Shown: positions 1-5,226 of the stretch, one piece after another
Numbering within the stretch: the first letter of the stretch is position 1
Layout: every line of letters begins with the position of its first letter
DNA from: Nitrospiraceae bacterium
GTDB lineage: Bacteria; Nitrospirota; Thermodesulfovibrionia; Thermodesulfovibrionales; UBA9159
DNA length: 5,226 nt
Reading direction: 5' to 3'
NCBI GenBank assembly: GCA_003453735.1
Contig: DMNE01000378.1
Span: 1-5,226 of the forward strand
Made by a program: the position numbers and the translations under genes
The notes under the pieces: generated by a model
Told to the model about the DNA's origin: nothing
What the model saw: only the letters and a program-made list of their open reading frames with translations
The model's database searches: none

Positions 1-255
1 GCGTTCCATCGGAAGATCCCCTCAGCCGCTCTTATGCCGGACTCGGTCCTGCAACGGCCTCCTTTTTTCCCTTCTACGTAAATTGTTCTCCCACAGCCCC
101 GATTTGCTTTGCCCTCACGCCATCAGAACTTGCTTCCCTCATAAAATCCCTCTTTTTTCTTCTCTCTCTTGCCTTTCCTGTTAAAGTTAAGGAATCACTG
201 GCCTTCGCATCCAAAACATCCGTACACGCAGCTGATTATGGTATTATGTAGCTTC
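1..255. other. Unassigned upstream region, pyrimidine-rich on plus strand
   Basis: I cannot assign a gene here. Roughly the first 180 bases are strongly pyrimidine-rich on the plus strand (for example 131-178), the opposite of the purine-rich coding strands of the genes to the right. On the minus strand a 22-codon reading frame runs from an ATG at 142 down to a stop at 74, preceded by GAGGG with 5-base spacing. A second minus-strand ATG at 9 is preceded by GAGGGG with 8-base spacing and leaves the window after three codons. A plus-strand frame is open from 3 to 251, but its translation resembles no family I know. The neighbour often found upstream of RluB-type genes, scpB, is not visible. This may be a divergent intergenic region whose leftward gene lies mostly outside the window; that is inference. 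Confidence 0.4.
239..247 (+). promoter_or_regulatory. Extended -10 promoter element before the pseudouridine synthase
   Basis: The bases TGGTATTAT fit an extended -10 element: TGn followed by TATTAT, which matches TATAAT at five of six positions. No good -35 hexamer is seen 16-18 bases upstream, which is tolerable for extended -10 promoters. The expected transcript start is around 254-256, at or just before the ATG at 256, so the mRNA would have almost no leader. This agrees with the absence of a Shine-Dalgarno sequence there. Confidence 0.4.
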
Positions 256-1029
256 ATGGAACAACGTCTTCAGAAGATACTTGCCCAAGCGGGTATTGCT
301 TCGAGGAGGCTGGCAGAGGGACTCATCCTCGAAGGTAGAGTGACTGTTAACGGAGAGATTGCGGTCATCGGCAGGAAAACCGATCCTTCTCAGGATTATA
401 TAAAGGTTGACGGCAAACTCATTTCAGGTCCGATGTTGAAGGGCCCGGGATCGGTATATCTCATGTTTCACAAGCCTCGTGGCGTCGTAACAACACTGCG
501 TGACCCTGAGGGAAGGCCGGCAATCACCGACTTTCTGGGCGGCATTAAATACAGAGTCTTTCCGGTGGGAAGACTCGATTACTATTCCGATGGTCTGCTC
601 CTGCTTACCAATGACGGTGATTTCGCCAATGCAATCCTTCACCCGTCCCGGAAGATACCCAAAACATATCTCTTAAAGATCAAAGGCGCCGTGGATGAGA
701 AGAGCATCGGGGAATTGAGGCGTGGGGTGAAACTGGAGGATGGATGGACGATGCCGGCCAAAGTGAAAAGGATCAAAGAGTCAGAGAATAATTCATGGAT
801 AGAGATAACCATATACGAAGGGAAAAAAAGGCAGGTACGAAGAATGCTCGAAAAGGTCGGGCATCCTGTTATCAAACTGAAGAGGACTGCCATAAATGGA
901 CTTAAACTGAGAGATTTAAAACCCGGTGAAATCAGGCATCTTACACATGAAGAACTAAGCGTTATCAGAAAAGAAATCGGAATAGAGAGACAGTCCATGG
1001 TCAGCAATCGGCAGCAAAAGAAGAAATAG
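256..1029 (+). CDS. rRNA pseudouridine synthase, RsuA/RluB family
   Basis: This gene encodes a 257-residue pseudouridine synthase that isomerises a specific uridine in ribosomal RNA, acting in the cytoplasm during ribosome assembly. An S4 RNA-binding domain spans about residues 2-60 ([16 protein letters not shown], then EGRVTVNG). The catalytic domain follows: [11 protein letters not shown] (70-80), the catalytic GRLD motif with Asp108, then [11 protein letters not shown] (113-123), and the family's C-terminal block [10 protein letters not shown] (188-197) with VGHPV (201-205). The reading frame extends upstream to an ATG at 169, but the extra 29 residues are not family-like and would cross the -10 element; the ATG at 256 gives the standard S4 start. 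No Shine-Dalgarno is visible, consistent with a leaderless mRNA. A lysine-rich tail ends the protein. Length and sequence fit RluB (23S rRNA) best, but RsuA or RluE/RluF specificity cannot be separated by eye, so no symbol is given. aspS begins 55 bases downstream with no clear promoter or terminator between, so co-transcription is likely. Confidence 0.93.
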   Translation: MEQRLQKILAQAGIASRRLAEGLILEGRVTVNGEIAVIGRKTDPSQDYIKVDGKLISGPMLKGPGSVYLMFHKPRGVVTTLRDPEGRPAITDFLGGIKYRVFPVGRLDYYSDGLLLLTNDGDFANAILHPSRKIPKTYLLKIKGAVDEKSIGELRRGVKLEDGWTMPAKVKRIKESENNSWIEITIYEGKKRQVRRMLEKVGHPVIKLKRTAINGLKLRDLKPGEIRHLTHEELSVIRKEIGIERQSMVSNRQQKKK

Positions 1030-1074
1030 CTTTCGATTAAAGCTGCCGGCTTTCGACTGTAGACGATTTTTGAT

Positions 1075-1079
1075 GGAGG
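1075..1079 (+). promoter_or_regulatory. Shine-Dalgarno sequence that sets the aspS start
   Basis: GGAGG lies 5 bases before the ATG at 1085. In-frame TTG (1070) and ATG (1073) codons lie just upstream, but they overlap or precede this site and have no ribosome-binding site of their own. The start at 1085 is therefore preferred, giving an N-terminus that aligns with known bacterial AspRS proteins. Confidence 0.8.
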
Positions 1080-1084
1080 TTTTT

Positions 1085-2875
1085 ATGGTTCGCGATAAGG
1101 GTTGTGGCGAAGTGAGGGAGACAGACATTGGCTCCCATATATCCCTTGCTGGGTGGGTTTTTCGGCGAAGGGATCACGGCGGTTTAATCTTTGTAGATAT
1201 GCGGGACAGAAGCGGAGTTTCTCAGGTCGTCTTCAGTCCCGATGTCTCCGAGAATGCCCACGAATTGGCCCATGCCCTCAGGAGTGAGTTTGTCGTAGCG
1301 GTATCCGGTGAAGTAAGAAGGAGGCCAGAGGGCACGGACAATCCCAACCTGCCGACAGGCACCATAGAACTTTATGCACACACATTAATTGTGCTCAACG
1401 AGGCATCCCCCCTTCCCTTCACCATGGAGGAAGCTGCCGAGGCGGCAGAGTCTCTGAGATTGAAATACCGGTATCTCGACTTAAGGAGGCCGGAATTGCA
1501 AAATAACTTAATCATCAGACACAAGACCACCAAGCTCATAAGGGACTATCTCGATGGAAAACATTTTCTCGAACTGGAAACCCCCATGCTCACAAAATCA
1601 ACCCCAGAAGGTGCGAGAGACTATCTTGTGCCAAGCAGGTTGAATCCAGGTCATTTCTACGCACTTCCCCAATCACCACAGCTTTTTAAACAGATACTCA
1701 TGGTCGCAGGGCTTGAACGGTATTTCCAGGTAGTGAAGTGTTTCCGGGATGAAGACCTCAGAGCTGATAGGCAACCTGAATTTACCCAAGTCGACCTTGA
1801 GATGTCCTTTGTGGAAAGGGAAAACATCATAACCCTCGTAGAAGCTATGATGAAGCTTCTTTTTCAGACTATCCTAGATAGGGAAATCACAGCGCCTTTT
1901 CCAAGGCTCAGTTACAAAGAGTCCATGGAGAGGTTCGGAAATGATAAGCCCGATCTCCGGTTCGATCTGGAACTCCAGGAAATGGCTGACCTCGCACAGC
2001 ACGGTTCTTTTAAGGTATTCACGGATGCGATACAATCCGGAGGAAGGGTCAAGGCTGTCAACGGAAAGGGCATGTCCGGGCTTTCGAGAAAAGACATCGA
2101 TATGCTCACTGAAGAAGCAAAGACCTTTGGAGCAAAGGGGCTGGCATGGATAAAGGTTAAGGGCGGCTTTGAGTCGCCCATCGCAAAGTTTTTCCCCGAG
2201 GCTATTCTGAGGCAGATGGCGGAGAGGCTTCATGCGGAAGAAGGGGATCTCATGCTCTTCGTTGCCGACTCAGAAAAGGTTGTCCATGATGTCTTGAGCC
2301 GGATGAGGCTTGAACTGGCAAGGCGGTTAAATCTCATCAGGCCGGGATTTACCTTCGCATGGGTACTGGATTTTCCGCTCTTCGAATGGAATGAAGAAGA
2401 AAAGAGATTTCAGGCAATGCACCATCCCTTTACAGCACCTGCAGATGAAGACATCGAGAAGATGCTCTCGGAAAGGATGATCGACAGGGAAGGCATTGCG
2501 TCCATGAAGGCAAAGGCCTATGACATCGTCCTGAATGGCTATGAGATCGGCGGAGGGAGTATCCGTATCCACAGAAGGGATGTTCAGGAAAAAATGTTTG
2601 AGCTCTTGAACATTTCTGAGAATGACGCGCGATTAAAGTTCGGTTTCCTCCTCGATGCCCTTGAATATGGTGCCCCCCCTCACGGAGGGATAGCCCTCGG
2701 CCTCGACCGACTCGTGATGCTCATGGTCGGTGCAACTTCGATACGGGACGTAATCGCATTCCCGAAGACGCAGAAGGCATTTTGTCTCATGAGCGGCGCG
2801 CCTTCAACCGTTGAACAAAAACAGCTCAAAGAACTCCACATTCGGCTGGCGAACGACGTCGTTTTGGAGAAATAA
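1085..2875 (+). CDS. aspS: Aspartyl-tRNA synthetase, probably non-discriminating
   Basis: This 596-residue class II synthetase attaches aspartate to tRNA in the cytoplasm, using ATP. Its length is normal for the bacterial type with the inserted GAD domain. The N-terminal OB-fold anticodon-binding domain covers about residues 1-105 ([11 protein letters not shown] at 23-33). The catalytic domain shows [13 protein letters not shown] (125-137), [11 protein letters not shown] (173-183), QSPQLFKQ (196-203), motif 2 [16 protein letters not shown] (220-235) and motif 3 GIALGLDR (535-542). The GAD domain lies at about 290-400. His31 (in RRRDHGG) and Gly83 (in RPEGT) match the residues associated with non-discriminating bacterial AspRS, which charges both tRNA-Asp and tRNA-Asn; the discriminating E. 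coli enzyme has Leu at the first position and lacks the glycine at the second. The Asn route would then need the GatCAB amidotransferase, which is not in this window. The family call is certain; tRNA specificity is inferred from signature residues. Confidence 0.98.
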   Translation: MVRDKGCGEVRETDIGSHISLAGWVFRRRDHGGLIFVDMRDRSGVSQVVFSPDVSENAHELAHALRSEFVVAVSGEVRRRPEGTDNPNLPTGTIELYAHTLIVLNEASPLPFTMEEAAEAAESLRLKYRYLDLRRPELQNNLIIRHKTTKLIRDYLDGKHFLELETPMLTKSTPEGARDYLVPSRLNPGHFYALPQSPQLFKQILMVAGLERYFQVVKCFRDEDLRADRQPEFTQVDLEMSFVERENIITLVEAMMKLLFQTILDREITAPFPRLSYKESMERFGNDKPDLRFDLELQEMADLAQHGSFKVFTDAIQSGGRVKAVNGKGMSGLSRKDIDMLTEEAKTFGAKGLAWIKVKGGFESPIAKFFPEAILRQMAERLHAEEGDLMLFVADSEKVVHDVLSRMRLELARRLNLIRPGFTFAWVLDFPLFEWNEEEKRFQAMHHPFTAPADEDIEKMLSERMIDREGIASMKAKAYDIVLNGYEIGGGSIRIHRRDVQEKMFELLNISENDARLKFGFLLDALEYGAPPHGGIALGLDRLVMLMVGATSIRDVIAFPKTQKAFCLMSGAPSTVEQKQLKELHIRLANDVVLEK

Positions 2876-2880
2876 TACTC

Positions 2881-2910
2881 TTGAAAACTCAAAAGCTTTT
2901 TTGATATTGT
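2881..2910 (+). promoter_or_regulatory. Candidate promoter giving a leaderless PK_C-like mRNA
   Basis: TTGAAA (2881-2886) matches the -35 consensus at four of six positions and is followed, after 18 bases, by TATTGT (2905-2910) as a fair -10. The start predicted 7 bases past the -10 is position 2917, the A of the next gene's ATG. No Shine-Dalgarno is present, so a leaderless transcript would explain the arrangement. The element begins 6 bases after the aspS stop codon, so read-through from aspS is also possible. Confidence 0.35.
2889..2904. repeat. Small inverted repeat inside the candidate promoter spacer
   Basis: TCAAAA (2889-2894) and TTTTGA (2899-2904) are exact inverted copies separated by GCTT. 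The repeat sits between the proposed -35 and -10 hexamers of the downstream gene, where an operator could act. As RNA it would make only a weak, A-U-rich 6-bp hairpin. It is short and of low complexity, so chance occurrence is quite possible. Confidence 0.25.
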
Positions 2911-2916
2911 TACCCT

Positions 2917-3486
2917 ATGGAAAGAAAAGTCATCTATTTTGAAAAGGCGGGAATGGAGAACACTTCCGCCTGTCTTGAGGTGGCTCAACAGGCTATAGCC
3001 GAAAGTGGATATAAACACCTTGTGGTAGCCTCTACAAAGGGCGAGACAGGCATGCTCTTCTCTACTGCCTTAAAAGACCGCGGAATGAATATCGTCATCG
3101 TCACCCACTCGCATGGTTTTAAAGAACCCAACACCAGCGAGATGCCAGCGGAGGTCAGACAAACCATTGAGCAAAATGGTGCACGGGTATTTACAGGGTC
3201 TCTGCTCACTCATTCCATAGAAACAGCATTTTCATCAAAATTCAATGGCCTCTATCCAACAACCGTTGTAGCCCAGTCACTGAGAAGATTCGGAGAAGGG
3301 GCAAAAGTGTGTTGCGAGATCGTCATGATGTCTGCTGATGCCGGACTGATACCGGAAGGCGCAGAGATCCTGGCAGTTGCAGGGACAACGCGGGGCGCTG
3401 ATTCTGTTCTTGTCATCAAATCTGCGGTCTCGAAAAGATTCATGGATCTAAAGGTTCTCGAGATCCTTGCCAAACCAAGGTTGTAG
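2917..3486 (+). CDS. Stand-alone pyruvate kinase C-terminal-like protein, function unknown
   Basis: This is a complete 189-residue soluble protein of the family resembling the C-terminal (alpha/beta) domain of pyruvate kinase, as in archaeal AF0103 and MTH1675. It has no pyruvate kinase catalytic barrel, so it cannot be that enzyme. Recognisable blocks are YFEKAGMENTSACLEVA (7-23), KHLVVASTKGETG (33-45), an alternating hydrophobic strand with NIVIVTHSHGF (58-68), EMPAEVRQ (75-82), a GLYPTTVVAQSLRRFGEGAKVC region (111-132), EIVMMSADAGLIP (134-146) and AVAGTTRGADSVLVI (153-167). The domain fold often binds a phosphorylated effector in true pyruvate kinases; whether this protein binds a ligand is not known. 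There is no signal peptide or membrane segment. It lies 41 bases after aspS and before tsaC, so a link to translation is possible but unproven. The start ATG lacks a Shine-Dalgarno but gives the family's usual N-terminus. Confidence 0.88.
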   Translation: MERKVIYFEKAGMENTSACLEVAQQAIAESGYKHLVVASTKGETGMLFSTALKDRGMNIVIVTHSHGFKEPNTSEMPAEVRQTIEQNGARVFTGSLLTHSIETAFSSKFNGLYPTTVVAQSLRRFGEGAKVCCEIVMMSADAGLIPEGAEILAVAGTTRGADSVLVIKSAVSKRFMDLKVLEILAKPRL

Positions 3487-3492
3487 TCTCAA

Positions 3493-3504
3493 TCTTCCGG
3501 AAGA
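3493..3504. repeat. Perfect 12-bp palindrome upstream of tsaC
   Basis: TCTTCCGGAAGA is a perfect palindrome, 6 bases after the PK_C-like stop codon. Flanking GTCTC (3486-3490) and GAGAC (3503-3507) form an overlapping second inverted pair. It could be a DNA-binding dimer site or a small RNA stem, but there is no T-tract, so it is not a standard terminator. No known operator was recognised. Confidence 0.35.
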
Positions 3505-3561
3505 GACAATGCTTCACGTGCGGCTCGAAAACCTTGTGGGATGCATGAGAAGAGTGTTCGC

Positions 3562-4221
3562 ATGATCTCCCGAAAACTCACAAGCAAGAATATCAATATC
3601 GTTTTAGATCAGGCCATTCTGATTCTTCAACGAGGTGGCCTTATCGCGTATCCCACAGAGACATTTTATGGCATCGGTGTAAGATTTGACATGAGTGCTT
3701 CGCTGCATCGGCTTTACTGGTTGAAGAGACGGCCCAGAGATAAGGCGATGCCGGTGATAATCGGCGATATTGGATCACTTTCAGAGATCGTTTCCCCTGA
3801 ATGGCTCGGAAGCATCTCTTCTTCCACGCAATCACTCATGGAAAGATTCTGGCCGGGACCGCTCACCTTGCTGCTGCCCGCACGAGCAGGTCTGTCTGAG
3901 TATCTCACAGCGGAAACAGGCACGATCGCTGTAAGGATTCCCGGAGAATCCTTTGCACTTCGTCTTGCAACAAGGGCGGGGTTCCCCATTACTGCGACAA
4001 GCGCCAACATATCGGGTATGCCGCCCGCTGAGAGTGCAGAGATGGTCATACAGTACTTCGAGGACAGTTTGGACCTCCTCATCGACGGAGGCCGTACAGC
4101 GGGCACGTTGCCATCTACCATCGTAGATGCATCGGGGGATAGGATAAAAATAGTGCGTGAAGGGATAGTAAGGACTTCCGATCTGTTCCAAGAGAACCGC
4201 AATAACCCTTATCGGACCTAA
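3562..4221 (+). CDS. tsaC: Threonylcarbamoyl-AMP synthase (short YrdC/TsaC type)
   Basis: This 219-residue cytoplasmic enzyme makes L-threonylcarbamoyladenylate from threonine, bicarbonate and ATP, the first step of t6A37 formation in ANN-decoding tRNAs. TsaD, TsaB and TsaE normally complete the transfer; none is in this window. The whole protein is one YrdC domain, without the extra C-terminal Sua5 domain. Visible motifs are GGLIAYPTETFYGIG (25-39), KRRPRDKAMP (55-64), RFWPGPLTLLLP (95-106), AVRIPG (123-128), ATSANISG (145-152), DGGRT (175-179) and PSTIVD (184-189) followed by VREG (198-201). Two starts are possible: ATG at 3541 (226 residues) and ATG at 3562. The latter is preferred because GAGAAG lies about 10 bases before it and the N-terminus then fits the short family form. 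GTGGG just before 3541 touches that ATG, too close to be useful. The gene lies after the PK_C-like gene in the same direction, with a spacer of about 75 bases. Confidence 0.93.
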   Translation: MISRKLTSKNINIVLDQAILILQRGGLIAYPTETFYGIGVRFDMSASLHRLYWLKRRPRDKAMPVIIGDIGSLSEIVSPEWLGSISSSTQSLMERFWPGPLTLLLPARAGLSEYLTAETGTIAVRIPGESFALRLATRAGFPITATSANISGMPPAESAEMVIQYFEDSLDLLIDGGRTAGTLPSTIVDASGDRIKIVREGIVRTSDLFQENRNNPYRT

Positions 4222-4277
4222 TTTCCTCAGTCTCTTTCTCGTTAATCCCTGCGTCGAAATCGATGCCTGCACTCACG

Positions 4278-4306
4278 TTGTTTTTTCTTCTGACTTTCAC
4301 TATAAT
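4278..4306 (+). promoter_or_regulatory. Sigma-70-type promoter for the RmlA-like gene
   Basis: A perfect TATAAT (4301-4306) is preceded, at the ideal 17-base spacing, by TTGTTT (4278-4283), which keeps the TTG of the -35 consensus but is otherwise weak. Transcription would start near 4313, leaving a leader of about 21 bases before the ATG at 4334. The AT-rich stretch 4281-4320 stands out in the 112-base gap after tsaC. This makes the next gene a likely separate transcription unit. Confidence 0.6.
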
Positions 4307-4325
4307 AAAGAAAATTTAAACCTCC

Positions 4326-4331
4326 AGGGGG
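4326..4331 (+). promoter_or_regulatory. G-rich ribosome-binding site with short spacing
   Basis: AGGGGG lies only 2 bases before the ATG at 4334, closer than the usual 5-9. It could pair with the anti-Shine-Dalgarno through a G-U wobble. The start is fixed independently by the conserved MKALILSGGKGTRLRPLT N-terminus, so the site is unusual in spacing only. Confidence 0.4.
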
Positions 4332-4333
4332 AA

Positions 4334-5226
4334 ATGAAAGCATTAATATTAAGCGGCGGGAAGGGGACAAGGCTGAGACCTCTTACCTATACCATTGCAA
4401 AACAGCTCGTTCCTGTTGCGAACAAGCCGATTCTGGGCTATGTCATTGGCCACATAAAGGAGGCGGGGATTAAGGATGTGGGCGTTATCATTTCCCCGGA
4501 GACAGGCGATGAAGTGATGAGATATATAGACGGCACCGGGAAAAAAGACGGAATACGGGTGACGTTCTTGTCTCAAGCAGCCCCCCTCGGCCTTGCACAT
4601 GCAGTGACCACTGCAAAGGATTTTCTGAAGGACGATGACTTCGTGATGTACCTGGGTGACAACCTCATGAGTCACGGAGTTAAGGATGCCTTAGCGAAAT
4701 TCAGACGAGAGTCGCCACAGGCGTTAATATTCCTGAAGGAGGTTGACAATCCAAAGCAATTCGGAGTGGCGAAGCTCGACAGAAAAGGTAATATCTTACA
4801 GCTTATTGAGAAACCAAAGAAACCTCCGTCAAATCTCGCGCTTGTAGGGATCTATATCTTTTCGAAAAAGATCCATGATGCGATTGCGCGGATTAAACCA
4901 TCCTTCAGAGGAGAGTTGGAGATCACTGATGCCATTCAGGAATTAATAAACATGGGGTATAAAGTGAAGAGCGAGGTGCTGGATGGATGGTGGCTGGATA
5001 CCGGCAAAAAAGATGATCTCCTTCAGGCCAATACGGTTGTCCTTGACAGTTATATCACCAGAGACGTCAAGGGATCTGTCGACAAAAAGAGCCAGATAAC
5101 CGGCAGGGTTACCATAGAAACAGGAGCGATGATCAGAGAGAGCGTTATCAGGGGACCAGCGATCATCGGGAAGGGTACCTCGATCACAAACTCTTTCATC
5201 GGCCCCTTTACAAGCATAGGTGACGG
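4334..5226 (+). CDS. Glucose-1-phosphate thymidylyltransferase, long form (partial)
   Basis: This gene is open to the right edge after 297 full codons, so its 3' end is missing. It encodes a nucleotidyltransferase that joins dTTP and glucose-1-phosphate to give dTDP-glucose and pyrophosphate, the entry to dTDP-sugar (for example rhamnose) synthesis. The N-terminal Rossmann-like domain shows GGKGTRLRPLT (8-18), QLVPVANKPI (24-33), QAAPLGLAHA (81-90), the metal-binding YLGDN (106-110), QFGVAKLD (142-149), IEKPKKP (158-164), LVGIYIF (170-176), GELEITDA (193-200) and GWWLDTGK (218-225). After residue 245 a left-handed beta-helix begins, with hexapeptide-like repeats (ITGRVTIETGAMI, VIRGPAIIGKGTSI). 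This extension marks the long, roughly 350-residue class rather than the short RmlA of about 290 residues, so roughly 55 residues are probably missing. Related NDP-sugar pyrophosphorylases (for example for UDP-GlcNAc) are less likely but not excluded. Its own promoter suggests it opens a sugar-nucleotide cluster downstream. Confidence 0.92.
   Translation, partial: MKALILSGGKGTRLRPLTYTIAKQLVPVANKPILGYVIGHIKEAGIKDVGVIISPETGDEVMRYIDGTGKKDGIRVTFLSQAAPLGLAHAVTTAKDFLKDDDFVMYLGDNLMSHGVKDALAKFRRESPQALIFLKEVDNPKQFGVAKLDRKGNILQLIEKPKKPPSNLALVGIYIFSKKIHDAIARIKPSFRGELEITDAIQELINMGYKVKSEVLDGWWLDTGKKDDLLQANTVVLDSYITRDVKGSVDKKSQITGRVTIETGAMIRESVIRGPAIIGKGTSITNSFIGPFTSIGD

Noticed and set aside
36..66. Terminator-like element: GCCG...CGGC stem followed by a T-tract at 63-68
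   Set aside because: The stem is only 4 bp, competes with an equally small GGAC/GTCC hairpin inside it, and no gene reading into it was identified.
3..251. Plus-strand frame open from the left edge to a stop at 249-251, as a possible 3' end of an upstream gene
   Set aside because: Its translation matches no family I know, including ScpB, which is a frequent upstream neighbour. The strongly pyrimidine-rich composition is unlike the coding strands here.
169..255. N-terminal extension of the pseudouridine synthase from an ATG at 169
   Set aside because: The 29 extra residues do not resemble the family, there is no ribosome-binding site before 169, and the segment contains the -10 element. The ATG at 256 gives the normal S4-domain start.
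639..1007. 122-codon minus-strand frame opposite the pseudouridine synthase gene
   Set aside because: It lies wholly antisense to conserved catalytic-domain codons, and its serine-rich hydrophobic translation is typical of a shadow frame.
1039..1053. Small hairpin AAAGC/GCTTT between the pseudouridine synthase gene and aspS
   Set aside because: A 5-bp stem without an adjacent T-tract is too weak to call a terminator or attenuator, and no T-box-like features are visible upstream of aspS.
3511..3540. Resemblance of the bases after the palindrome (CTTCACGTGCGGCTC) to group II intron RNA segments
   Set aside because: The match is short and loosely remembered, the spacer is about 75 bases, and there is no intron reverse transcriptase or domain V nearby. 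Treated as chance.
4251..4286. Possible rho-independent terminator after tsaC: GCGTCG/CGATGC stem with AAAT loop
   Set aside because: The stem is only 6 bp with one G-U pair, and the T-run starts more than 10 bases after it, so it does not fit the standard arrangement. The T-run is better explained as part of the promoter.
3714..4300. Long minus-strand reading frames opposite tsaC (for example 3714-4202 and 3832-4272)
   Set aside because: They are antisense shadows of the well-conserved tsaC coding sequence, with no recognisable domains or ribosome-binding sites.

Overview
This is a bacterial chromosomal window of moderate GC content. It holds five plus-strand genes: four complete and one cut by the right edge. 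The first four are housekeeping or translation-related genes: an RluB/RsuA-type pseudouridine synthase, a bacterial aspartyl-tRNA synthetase, a stand-alone protein resembling the pyruvate kinase C-terminal domain, and the threonylcarbamoyl-AMP synthase TsaC. The fifth is a long-form, RmlA-like glucose-1-phosphate thymidylyltransferase and probably starts a sugar-nucleotide or surface-polysaccharide region. The AspRS has the His31/Gly83 signature associated with non-discriminating enzymes. A free-living member of a deep bacterial lineage such as Nitrospirota or Desulfobacterota would fit, but this taxonomic guess is weak and rests on overall feel, not on a marker gene.

Layout. Positions 1-255 hold no gene I can assign. 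The first 180 bases are strikingly pyrimidine-rich on the plus strand, whereas the real genes here are purine-rich on their coding strand. A divergent minus-strand gene starting at the left edge is therefore possible. The pseudouridine synthase (256-1029) begins right after an extended -10 element. aspS (1085-2875) follows after 55 bases with a good Shine-Dalgarno sequence. The PK_C-like gene (2917-3486) follows after 41 bases; it has no ribosome-binding site but does have a promoter-like sequence that would place the transcript start at its ATG. tsaC (start 3541 or, more likely, 3562, to 4221) follows after a short spacer holding a perfect 12-bp palindrome. A 112-base gap with a TATAAT promoter leads to the RmlA-like gene (4334 to the window end).

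Function. Three of the four upstream genes act on the translation apparatus: 23S or 16S rRNA pseudouridylation, Asp-tRNA charging, and t6A37 tRNA modification. The PK_C-like gene among them has no established function. The fifth gene has its own promoter and appears to be a separate unit.

I found no mobile elements, CRISPR arrays, tRNA or rRNA genes, and no convincing new multi-gene system. The points most worth a second look are the predicted non-discriminating AspRS, the two candidate leaderless genes, the orphan PK_C-like protein, and the unexplained left edge.
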